In this document: positions 33,518-42,909 of the stretch, piece by piece | Position numbering within the stretch: the first letter of the stretch is position 1 | Layout of the letters: each line of letters opens with the position of its first letter | Assembly: GCA_000729835.1 (NCBI GenBank) | Contig: JFHB01000084.1 | Span: 60,541-124,540 of the forward strand | Direction of reading: 5' to 3' | DNA from: Atkinsonella hypoxylon | Lineage: Eukaryota > Ascomycota > Sordariomycetes > Hypocreales > Clavicipitaceae | Length of the DNA: 64,000 bases | The notes under the pieces: model-generated | What the model saw: the letters and a program-made list of their open reading frames with translations, nothing else | What the model was told of the DNA's origin: nothing | Database searches by the model: none | Made by a program: the position numbers and the translations under genes

Positions 33518-35926
33518 TGTCTCTGGGGGAGTAAAAAAATAAAGTAGGATCAAAACTGAATTAACGATTTAAAAGATGAAGCAAGACCAAAAAGACCATT
33601 ATGGCCGCACCCAACACACTTTTTTACTGGTTTTTTTTTTTTCTGGTCTTAATTCCGTGTTCCCGTAGGAGATGCCCGTTTGCTTGCTTGCATGCGCGTA
33701 GAGGGGCCCAGGCAAGTGCGAAACTCCAGAACCCACACTTACACCCTGACGCGCCAGCACCACAACCGAGCAGGCAGGCTAATATGGTCAGGTGTCTGGG
33801 CCACGCAGGATGATAAGCCGATAGATGATGATGCTAGTAGGGTGGTTTTCCGCTTGGCCGCAAAAGTAGGTCGGATGTGTTTGGGAATTATATGGGAACG
33901 GGCCCTCGATTTTTTTTTTTTTTTTTTGGGCCGCGGCGTGTGTTATGGGAAATATGAAATGGGTTGCGGGCAAGAGAGGCGGGAGGAAGAAAAAGGCCTG
34001 GAGAAGCAGAGGCACGTATTTTAAACGGTTGACGCCGAGCCGTGGAAGTGGGCTTTCTGACACGAACGAACGCGATGGGGTCACGCATCGCGTTGGCGTT
34101 GGCGTTGGCGTTGTTGGCTGGTGCTGGCTGGTGCAGGCTGGTGCAGGCTGGTGCAGGGAGGAAGGAAGCTAAGCAGCCAGCAGCGCCGGATTAGCGGGCG
34201 TTGCGGGCACTTTGGCTGCGCAGGTTCAGGGCGCTGTGGCGCTGATAGGTGCTGTAACGCTTTGTCCTCTCTGCTGCTCTGCTGCTGCCGCAAGATTGAT
34301 ACGCAACGCCGAGTCCACACCAGACACTGTGCAATATTTTATGACTGCAGTATCCGTACTTGGTTCGTCGAGACGTCAATCAACATAAGCTCCGTCAAAG
34401 AATCATTCCATCCTCGTCTACTCCGTACACTAACTACTCGCTTCCAAAATGCATGTCTCCGCCTTCCTCGGCTCGGCTGGCCGACTCCCGTCCATCCCGT
34501 CATCCAGCCTCCTTCCCGCTCAGCCAACAAAAAAAACACGTCTCCACCAGTCGCGTCCGCATTTCACTTCTCCAATCGAGCACGGTCGTTCCCGAACCGC
34601 TCATTTAATTCATTCACTTGTTCGTTCTTTCATTCGTCGGCATAGAGGGCACAAGTGAACATCAAGCGAGTTCCCGATTCACTCTAGTGTCTCCATCTCT
34701 GGACTGCGGGCTGCCTTTTCTTCTTGCCGCTTTCCGTCTTCCGGTGCATGACTTGGCTTCCTAGGACTCAGTCTCGTGGTTGTGAGGTCATAGAGTCTCA
34801 ATGAAATGCCCGGCACCGATTGCGAATTTTCCGCTCTAGCAATGCTCTAAATGGATCCCATTCGGTGTTCACCACCTTCTGAGGGCTGTGGGGAATAGGG
34901 TGTAATGTAACGGGGTAGTGTCTGTTTGTTGTTATTGCTGTTGTTGGGTTTTTTTTTTTTTTTCGCGCTGAGGAACCGTTTACATGATACGGTAATTCAT
35001 TGATGAGTTGTGGCCTCGTCAAATACGTCAACTATGAGCGAGGGCCAGCTGGTAAGCTGTCAATGCGCTGCGATGCCGTCATACACACGTTTCGGTGAGG
35101 CTGTGACTGTGAACCGACCCCTCATAGCCAAGTCGCAAACAAGAAAGACGCTGCACTGTGGCAGCTCTGTTCAATGCACTCAGTATAATCCTGATCCGTC
35201 CTCCGCTCAGTCAAACTTGGCTTAGTGAGCAATCAGCGTTGGTTAGTCTTGATGGCGCATCTTAATTCCCATCGTCCCCTACCCACAGCATAACACTACC
35301 CTGGAGGCTGCAGTAAGTGCTCGGCACCACAAAGTTGAAATGCATTGACTTCAGTTGAAATACAGCATATTATTTCTATTCGATTTTCGTACTTGGTTTT
35401 ATTTCTGGTAGGTTCTTCGTGGCGCTCGTTGTGGATAGGTGATTGTCGTGATTGTCGTGTATTTGTTGTACCGTGTCTCATTTCGCATAGGTGATATTGA
35501 TACCTCCGAGAAACAATAGGCAAAAGAACTAGCCTACTAGGTCAATGTGAATTTCGGAACTCGTAACATCAACAAGGGACTCATTCACAGAATTCGTCTA
35601 ACATGACGAAATAAGTAGTTGACCATCTTCTATGTAGCATAGCCACCGTCACAGTCGGCGGCTCGCCGAAGTTCAATGTGGAGTCACGGTGCCGGACCGC
35701 ACCGGAATGCTGGAGCCACCGCGGCTTGCATCTTCCGAATACCGACCGACCAGGTGAAGTAAGTAAAAATAAATAAAAATAAAAATATTGCCCCCTCCCA
35801 CCGCCTGAAAATTCGGCTCTCGTCGTGATTCTGCCACCCAGCCAGCTGAGAGGTTTCCCGCAAGTCTGAGTTGGAGATTTGCATTTTTTTTTTGTCATCT
35901 GCAACACCCTGAAAAAAAAATAAACC
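33518..35926. other. Divergent intergenic region between TOS4-like and L1-domain genes
   Basis: A 2.4-kb region holding the promoters of both flanking genes. It has T tracts at 33630-33643 and 33911-33927. A minisatellite-like block at 34092-34157 carries repeated GTTGGC hexamers followed by GCTGGTGCAG decamers. A further T15 tract lies at 34949-34963. Small ORFs at 34121-34658 and 35581-36033 lie on both strands with no protein signature. Confidence 0.5.
34092..34157. repeat. Short tandem repeats GTTGGC and GCTGGTGCAG
   Basis: Three to four GTTGGC units are followed directly by about four imperfect GCTGGTGCAG units. The repeats are visible by eye and non-coding. Confidence 0.75.
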
Positions 35927-37139
35927 ATGGCTCTGTCAAAAGAAGTCACCGTCACTGGCCCAGATGCCTTGACCTCAATTGACCCCGACCAGGTACGTGT
36001 ACAATGAGAGGCGCCAGGCTTCAACCCGCACATCTACCAAGTTCCCCTCGCTGACCTGACTGTCGTAGACCTTGAAAGCCTCCAAAGCCCTCCTTGCACA
36101 CATCAAGAAGGCAGCCAAGCAGAGCGCCCAAGACGCCACAAAGCGCAATATCCTCGACGAAGCCGGCGAGGATGTCGAGGAAGTCCCCGTGTGGTTGACC
36201 CTCACGACTAAGCGCCACATCGCCGACAAGGCTCGTCTGCAGCCGGGCAAGATCCCGATTCCTCACTCACTCAACACGGATGAGACCAGCACCATCTGCG
36301 CGATTACCGCGGACCCCCAACGAGTGTACAAGAACATCATTGGCTCAGACGAATTCCCCGCCGAGCTAAGCAAGCGCATCACTCGCGTCATCGACTTCGG
36401 CAAACTCAAGGCCAAGTACAGCCAGTACGAGGCCCAGCGCAAACTCTTCTCCGAGCACGACATCTTCCTTGCCGACGAGCGGATCATCAACCGCCTGCCC
36501 AAAGTCCTCGGCAAGACATTCTACAAGACCACGGCCAAGAGACCCATTCCCATTCTGCTGCAAGCCAAGCGTGCCAAGGTCGACGGCAAGCGCCCTCGGC
36601 GCGATAAGACCAACGCAGACGACATCAACGCCGGCACGGCCGCCGATATTGCCAAGGAGATTCGGAAGGCTCTCAGTTCAGCCCTCGTCAGTCTCTCGCC
36701 CACCACCAACACTGCCGTCCGCATCGGCTACGCCAGCTGGACTCCGGAGCAAATCGCAGACAACGTCGACGCTGTGGTGACGGGCCTGGTGGCCAAATGG
36801 GTCCCCCAGAAATGGCGCAACGTCCGAAGCATCTACATCAAGGGTCCCAACACGGCTGCCCTCCCCATCTGGCAGACCGACGAGCTATGGCTGGACGAAA
36901 AGGATGTCATCGCCGACGAGGAGGTGGGGACCAAGATCGAAAAGGCCAACGTCGGTAAGAAGCGCAAGTCCCTCGAGGGTGCAGTCGAGACCGAGTCCCA
37001 TGCACCTGAGAAGAAGAAGGCAAAGAAGCAAGTGGTGGCTGCGGAAAGTAACGACGATAAACTGGACACGCAGATCGCTGAGCGCAAGGCCAAGCTAAAG
37101 AAGCAAAAGGCTGCTGCTAAGAAAGCCATGGATGACTAA
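35927..37139 (+). CDS. Ribosomal L1-domain protein (Utp30/Cic1-like)
   Basis: A nucleolar ribosome-biogenesis factor of the L1 superfamily. Two exons: 35927-35992 (22 codons, ends DPDQ, donor GTACGT) and 36069-37139, joined by a 76-bp intron with acceptor GTCGTAG. The product has 378 residues. The L1 fold runs from about residue 22 to 280: VPVWLTLTTKRHI, RVIDFGKLKAKY, FLADERIINRLPKVLGKTF, and the closing strand NVRSIYIKGPNTAALPIW. A Lys/Ala-rich basic tail (KKKAKKQ, KLKKQKAAAKKAMDD) follows, typical of nucleolar proteins. The family includes yeast Utp30 and Cic1/Nsa3; I cannot separate them by eye. The start is the only ATG in good context (ACCATGG). Confidence 0.88.
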
Positions 37140-37456
37140 AGCGAAAAAGGACGAATGCTCGTTTAAGCGGCGCTGGGGTACCTGCAGTCGAGATCGGGAG
37201 GCATTACTGCATGTGCTATTTGGGCACTGGCGTTACTGGCGTTGTTTTTGAAAAACATGATATGGTACATATTTTCGCTCGCCATATAGATGCCAAAGTT
37301 ACATGTGCACCAATGACTTGGCGTTTGCTTGTTTAAAAGAACGCCATTTGCCTGTGATACCGTTTCAAACCCGTTGCAAGATCCCCCGCCTGCACCGTTG
37401 AAAACCGTTGACGACCCATTTTACGGAAAAACTCAAACCGTGACGACACCTCTTCA
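37140..37456. other. Short intergenic region between convergent genes
   Basis: 3' flanks of the L1-domain and PPT1 genes. Nothing else was seen. Confidence 0.6.
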
Positions 37457-38425
37457 CTATAGCTCCTCTGACGAAAAGTCGTCAGAAACTACGGAAGCCC
37501 TGGCTTTGAACTGTCCCAGAAACTCCGTCATCGTGTCGTTCAGAACTTGAAGCGGAATCTGCATGTGATCTCCCTCAATCGTCCTAAACTTCAAAGCACC
37601 TTTCCTATCCAGCGTCTTCAGACCAAGCCAATCCTCCTTGTAAATCGGACGATCCTTAAGCGACGTATACTCACCATCGCCGCTGACCTCGCCGAACCAC
37701 GACGACTCCTTGGGAATCGACACGGTATCATTGTCAAACATATACATGACAAAGTTGTCAAGGCTAGCCAGGTTCTTCTTGTAGTTCTCGTTCTTGAGCT
37801 CCCTCTCGTTATTGATATCAGCGAGGTAATTGGAATTGTCAAGGTAGGATTGGTAGTCGCTACCCTCGGCAGGGCGATAGTACTGCGCCGGGACAACACG
37901 GCTCTGTACGAACCAGCTCCACACGTTGAAGCGCAACAAAGCCATGGCCCCCTTGCAGACGTAGTCGGACGGCCCGCACTCGCGGAACTCGGTGATGCCG
38001 TTGTGCTGACTGCCGAACGTGATGAGGTTCCTCACGGGAGGCTTGTTGCAGCGCTCGACGTAGCCCCGGAGGAACTGGCCTCCTTGCGAGAAGCCTATGG
38101 CGTCGATGGCCGGCGCTGTGGAGAGGATCGGATTGCTGGCGAGCTGGTCGCATATAATCTGGACCTGCTCGGTGACGTTGCCGAGGAAGGCGGCTGTTCG
38201 GTCATCGCCGCCATCCTTGTTGGGGTTGACCAGGTGCACGAAGATTCCTGGGGCGATGGCATCGGCCAGCTGGGCGATTTCCGCGAGGCCTTGGCCTGAG
38301 GCAGAGTCGCCTAGGCCGTGCCAGATGACGAGGGGAAGGGGATTGTCGCTGTCCTCGGACGTGGTGTGTGGTTTGGAGGCGAGTGTGCTCGCGATTGCGG
38401 CGGAGGCGACGAGGAAGGCGCGCAT
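37457..38425 (-). CDS. PPT1: Palmitoyl-protein thioesterase 1
   Basis: A lysosomal/vacuolar alpha/beta hydrolase that removes palmitate from cysteine residues of proteins. The intronless frame gives 322 residues, close to human PPT1. A signal peptide (MRAFLVASAAIASTLAS) precedes the mature chain. The family motif WHGLGDS is at 35-41 and the nucleophile elbow GFSQGGQFLR at 111-120 with Ser113. The acid is probably Asp231 or Asp233 (YMFDNDTVS) and the histidine is His287 (EGDHMQIP). N-glycosylation sites NVT and NDT are present. An upstream in-frame extension to 38605 lacks a good start; the ATG at 38425 opens the signal peptide. Confidence 0.93.
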   Translation of the reverse strand: MRAFLVASAAIASTLASKPHTTSEDSDNPLPLVIWHGLGDSASGQGLAEIAQLADAIAPGIFVHLVNPNKDGGDDRTAAFLGNVTEQVQIICDQLASNPILSTAPAIDAIGFSQGGQFLRGYVERCNKPPVRNLITFGSQHNGITEFRECGPSDYVCKGAMALLRFNVWSWFVQSRVVPAQYYRPAEGSDYQSYLDNSNYLADINNERELKNENYKKNLASLDNFVMYMFDNDTVSIPKESSWFGEVSGDGEYTSLKDRPIYKEDWLGLKTLDRKGALKFRTIEGDHMQIPLQVLNDTMTEFLGQFKARASVVSDDFSSEEL

Positions 38426-39340
38426 GGTTCGGGGTTGCGACGATGCTGGAGATTTACTTTGAACTCTAGTGAAAGATGAAGCAGAATGGGAGCAGAGGGT
38501 ATTCTTGCTGTGGTGTTGGAGATGTGATGACGATGACTGCCTGGTGGGAGCTCTCAAGGTTAGAACTAGCTTGGAGCTGACGACGTGTACAGCTACTACA
38601 AGCACCTTGGCTGCGAGCTTGTGATTGCCATGCCACCGCCATCAGGTACCTTATCGATATCGAGATTGCCACCTATCGGCCCGCCAAATGATTGTTCCGA
38701 CGCCGACATGCGTGCCATCTTTCCAACCTTTCCTTTCCTGTGTTGGAGCATTGTCCCTCTCCAGCATAACCAAGCATGAGGCGACAAGCGGATTAGGCCT
38801 GGCCACGGCTCGAAGATGAAAACGTCTGATGTAATTCTTTGGCCCTCAACAAGCATCCTACCGGCTAGATGCTCGCTCTCCAGCCGCGTTGGTGTTTCAC
38901 AGCACCACCTGCATCAGATCGATGGGCCGACGAGCGTCGTTGAATCAATGCCTCCCAGCCGCCCCAGTGAGGCGGTTTCACGACTGCAGCTCTGCAACAC
39001 CGAGAATTGACACGGAGCACGCATAATGCCGCCATTCAGCAGCTGCAATTCGCATCTGCAGCCGCCAATGCTAAACACTCCGATTAGCGTCCGTCGTGCG
39101 ATCCATGCGTCGCGTGCAAGGCCCTGAAGCGTCTCGGGTTGGGCTGTCCTCGCTCGCCTGGTCCCCCGTCCTAGCGGATATAACTTTATTGGCACGCATG
39201 TCCAGTTTACTTCTGCATACTTCTTTTTTTTTCTTCTCCGCGTACAATTTCCCTGCGAATAGGTTTTTTTTCGCTCGTCATCACCCTTGGTATCCGCCGC
39301 TACTCTACTACTTGACTGACGACTTTGCCACTTTGACAAA
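38426..39340. other. Intergenic region, PPT1 promoter and upstream of small secreted ORF
   Basis: No supported gene. A T9 tract lies at 39222-39230. A TATA-like GGATATAAC sits at 39177-39185 about 160 bp before the ATG at 39341. Confidence 0.45.
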
Positions 39341-39481
39341 ATGAATGCCATCTGGGTCCTTGTCGCTGCTTGCGCGTCTTCCGTCGTTGCCTCCCCATTC
39401 CGACCGTTCAACTTGCCTGTTGTGGGATTGAAGGGCGAGCATCCTAAAGCTCGGGCAATTACTTCCACTGATGCAGCGTAG
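39341..39481 (+). CDS. Putative 46-residue secreted peptide
   Basis: A short ORF with a convincing signal peptide: MNAIWVLVAACASSVVA, small residues before a likely cleavage at A17. The mature part of about 29 residues includes SPFRPFNLPVVGLKGEHPKA, is basic and proline-containing, and has no cysteine. The ATG has A at -3. Upstream are pyrimidine-rich and TATA-like sequences, as in real promoters. No introns are seen and I know no family. It could also be the first exon of a longer gene, but no donor GT in good context appears before the stop. Confidence 0.35.
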   Translation: MNAIWVLVAACASSVVASPFRPFNLPVVGLKGEHPKARAITSTDAA

Positions 39482-40228
39482 TGGGAGATCTAGCTTGCAC
39501 CAGACGCTTGGTAGACCATTTGATGACGAGAGGTACGGCCATCTTCTTTCCATTCACACTCTTTTGCTTTATGATGATATGCAATTATAAATATGTTTCA
39601 AGACGGGAATGAGTTTTTCTCTCGGTGATTCTAATGCTTTGCCTGATGGTGCCTTCTTTTTTTACATCTTTGATTGCTCAATTTGAGAATCTGGCTGACT
39701 GGTTGACACAGTGTTAGCAGAACCTGTTTCAGGTCGTCTGTCTTTGGATTATATAGGCATGTAACCATAGCCTCAATGCAGTAGCTCGATGTAAATGGAA
39801 TACCAACTGAGCCAATTCACACAACTGTCTTACCCTCATATACAAGTAAAGTGCACTCTCGTGATCATATCTGCAAATATATCATGACCTCTGTTTCGTG
39901 TATACAACCCTAGGCCGTGATGTTAATGCTATTTGTATAAACAGTGTCGAGTTAATCGGCCAGGGAGCCTCGAGAGCCTGCTAGTTTGACTATGATGCAA
40001 AAGTTAACCTCGGGAACTTCATGGTCTACGACGAACTCGCAGTGCTGACGGCGACTCAGTGGTTTGATATAAGACGAGAAGCTGACATTCAAAGAGCTGA
40101 CTTGCATCGTTATTGGCGAGAGAGTTCCCCGGATACAGATCAATACTCGATGGGAACCAAGAATGGATACAAGCATACATTGGCCAGGCCGATCCGAGTT
40201 GTTGTCCATCGCATTGAGTGACGACAAC
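39482..40228. other. Spacer between two small secreted ORF candidates
   Basis: AT-richer intergenic DNA with no open frame worth calling. It is probably the promoter of the signal-peptide ORF at 40229. Confidence 0.4.
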
Positions 40229-40718
40229 ATGATACTTCTAGCTGCACTGTTACCAACGTTAGTCTACTTACTCCTATTTGTTCCTGCTTTAGCCTGCGCA
40301 ACCGCTATTCCTAAGTCGCATCTTGCGACACAGCAAACAGAAGACTCGAGGCCTGTATGGCCATCCCAGCTGCGGCACCCTCAAGTATGACGGTCGTCTC
40401 CGGCGGAGAGGCTCCGATTTTCAAACGGTCAACTTGCCGCCCATCCACAACGGCAACCTGGTGCATTTTTCTCCTGGCCTTTGGTGTCATTCGGGATGGA
40501 GGGGGGTTGACGCAGTTGGCAGCGACAAGGAGGCAACCGCCGCCGGGAGTCTTTTCGGAATACAACATCCTGCTACGCAAATGGTAACTCTGAGCCACTG
40601 CTCAAGTTGCAAGCCTACGAGCATGCTCGATTCCAATGAGACAAGGACCTGTTACAGCCGTAAGAGCGTCAATACTGGATTTTGCAAGGCGGCGGGAAAA
40701 GTATATACCTCAGACTAG
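40229..40718 (+). pseudogene. Possible cysteine-containing secreted protein broken by a frame change
   Basis: An ATG at 40229 opens a strong signal peptide (MILLAALLPTLVYLLLFVPA) and stays open to 40390. A second frame, one base later, is open from before 40323 to a stop at 40716-40718. It carries six cysteines (as PSCG, LWCHS, SHCSSC, RTCY, GFCKA), suggestive of a secreted protein. The two frames overlap at 40323-40390, so either a single-base indel or a missed small intron separates them. I saw no GT-AG pair that keeps frame. No family is recognised. Confidence 0.3.
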
Positions 40719-42490
40719 CTACCGCTTTACATGAAAAGGCTCGTTTCCTGCGAATCTTATCCCTCACCATCGTGTAATACTGGAGTTAAATCGCAGCCAT
40801 CACTAGCAGCCATAACCAAGTATTGCATTGCCGAGTTGAGAGTCCTGAATGTCTGAGCCGATGGGGCGTGGACGGTGTCGGCGCCATCGACCTGTCAACC
40901 TGCGGTGAGGGGACATGTTATATCGCGGACTATGGCCCATCATTCCTGCGTCAGCGGGATTGACAGCCACTGCATGGATATAGAGGACTTCTCTGGATCC
41001 GACATCATCTGGGAGGGGAGGAGCTGGGATGGGTGTCCGGTCTAGCAGCTAACCCGGTTGGAGGCGTTGACAAGTCAACAAGACTCGGGGCGCAAGGGTC
41101 CAGGTGATGACGAGTGGAGGCAACCATGCAGCACGTCGATTTAACGACTTGAAGATGTGAGCAATGACGCAGTTGCATATGTTTCATCTAATCTCTTGTA
41201 TGAAGCCAAGTTAGTTAGTCTAGCGCTACTACTCTGTTCGTGGTCGTGGAAGTAGTGACGTGACATTCGTGCAAAGACAAGTCAACGCTGGCAAACTGCC
41301 GTTGTCGAGAAAATGTATGGCTAGAATGTCATCGTGATCCATGAGCAAAGCAAGGGTGACGATAAAAATACAACCCCTTCTGTCTTCAACCTCGGTTGCT
41401 ACCAAGCACAGTGAAGCTATTTCGTAGCGTGCTCGTCCACAACCCTCGGCACACGTCGCCCGGGATGGTTATCGAGAGATCGACCTCGGAGCCGCAGCAA
41501 AATTTATTTATACATGTCCCAGTGTTTAATAAATAGAGCCCATGCAGGATTCGCAATAACTTGGGCCTAGTGCACAATTGTGGACCAATCGGATCTTGAA
41601 AGGCAGGATTACTAGGTTGCCTCCCAGGGTAGCGGCATCTACCCAGCGTGTCCAGCCAGATGCAGTTGGGCTGATTACTTAACGTTTGATCATGTCATTT
41701 TGCTGCTTGCCAAGAGGCGTTATCATCATATCATACAGCCACAATGGCCTCTTGTCTTTATTTTCTCTCGGCCGATACGCCGGATCTGTTGTCCCGTGGC
41801 TTACAGTGTGGAAACTCTGAAAAGAAGAAGGCAAACACAGAATAGACTGTGGCTCGGTCCGTATGAGATAACACTTGGATGTGAACGGGTCCTGCTCTTT
41901 GGAGTCTGCCCTGAGTCCCCGAGTCAAGTTCGTACGGAGTATGCGTGATGACAGTTTGTTGGTAGGCACATCAGATGACAGTCCTACAAGGATAATCCAT
42001 GCATAGGACGCCTCCATGGCCATCCCAGCTCAGAGGGTTTATATTATGCGTCGTTGAAGGCGCAGGATGGAATGGACTCGCAACATTGTGGCTTCGTTTT
42101 CCGGAAACAGAACAAGGCTAGTTGCACCGTTTGCTCGAGGCTGCAGGTACAACTACGGGATCCACGAGGAGGCCATTTGTCTTATGCAAACAGACAGCGC
42201 TGCATGAATATGAAATGAATAAAGCATGAATTCTGAGTTTCCGAGCTAAAGATCCCCTCCATAAGGTATCATCGCTTCGAACGAATAAATTGTCGCTGAC
42301 CGAGTTGAACCTTCTTCCCTGGGCCTCCCCTGCGCAAACTCGAAAGGCTTACCTTTCTCAGATGAATTGATCAGCCCAACAAAAGGAAAAAAAAAAAAAA
42401 AAATAGTTGCCCCGCTATCTCCACGATGCAAATGAGATGCCCGGGCACTGGTTCGTCCAAAAACTCGGATTTGTCACGTAGTGCTGTAAA
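40719..42490. other. Gene-poor spacer
   Basis: No recognisable gene in 1.8 kb. An A/T tract (A17) lies at 42388-42404. Motif TACGGAGTA occurs at 41933-41941. Small ORFs on both strands have no domains. Confidence 0.45.
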
Positions 42491-42909
42491 CCGCACAGCG
42501 GACTAACGCACTGAAATTTCTAAAGACCGCACTGGACCTAACCGAAAGTAGAAGGGTCCCTGCACATCTATTTTAGTGTACATGTACTTCTCATGTTTCT
42601 TTTTACGCTACTAGGTACTTGGCTGTTTTTTTTTTCGCTGCGATAGCTGCAGCAACAGCCTTATAACCCTTTTAGAAATAGCTCTAATTAATAATCATAG
42701 CTTTAATTATATTGGAGTTACTATCCATTACTAGTAATAGCCATTGTCTCTCTCTTGCACAAAAAATACCTTTTAAAAAACGCACTTTAGGCGCTATTAC
42801 CCACATATCTGCTGATATAAAGGGCTTTTTAGTACAAAGAGAAACATTAGATCGCACTAAAAGTGACCAACCTCGATTTGGTTAGATCCAGTGCGCTATC
42901 TGTGTGCCC
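42491..42909 (-). mobile_element. MITE-like element, copy A (inverted relative to copy B)
   Basis: The reverse complement of this interval aligns with 58172-58569 over most of its length, including AGAAACATGAGAAGTAC, CCCTTTATATCAGCAGA and a T/A homopolymer. The ends form terminal inverted repeats: right end GGTTAGATCCAGTGCG then TGTGTGCCC, left end CCGCACAGCGG then CGCACTGGACCTAACC. The left end contains a 21-bp partial duplication (CGCACTG twice). The centre is AT-rich and without coding capacity. No clear target duplication is preserved at this copy. Confidence 0.65.

Noticed and set aside
36263..37129. Minus-strand ORFs at 36263-36563 and 36833-37129
   Set aside because: They are shadows of the L1-domain gene on the opposite strand.
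37547..38299. 250-residue plus-strand ORF
   Set aside because: It is exactly antisense to the PPT1 coding sequence and has no family signature; long antisense frames are common in GC-rich fungal codons.
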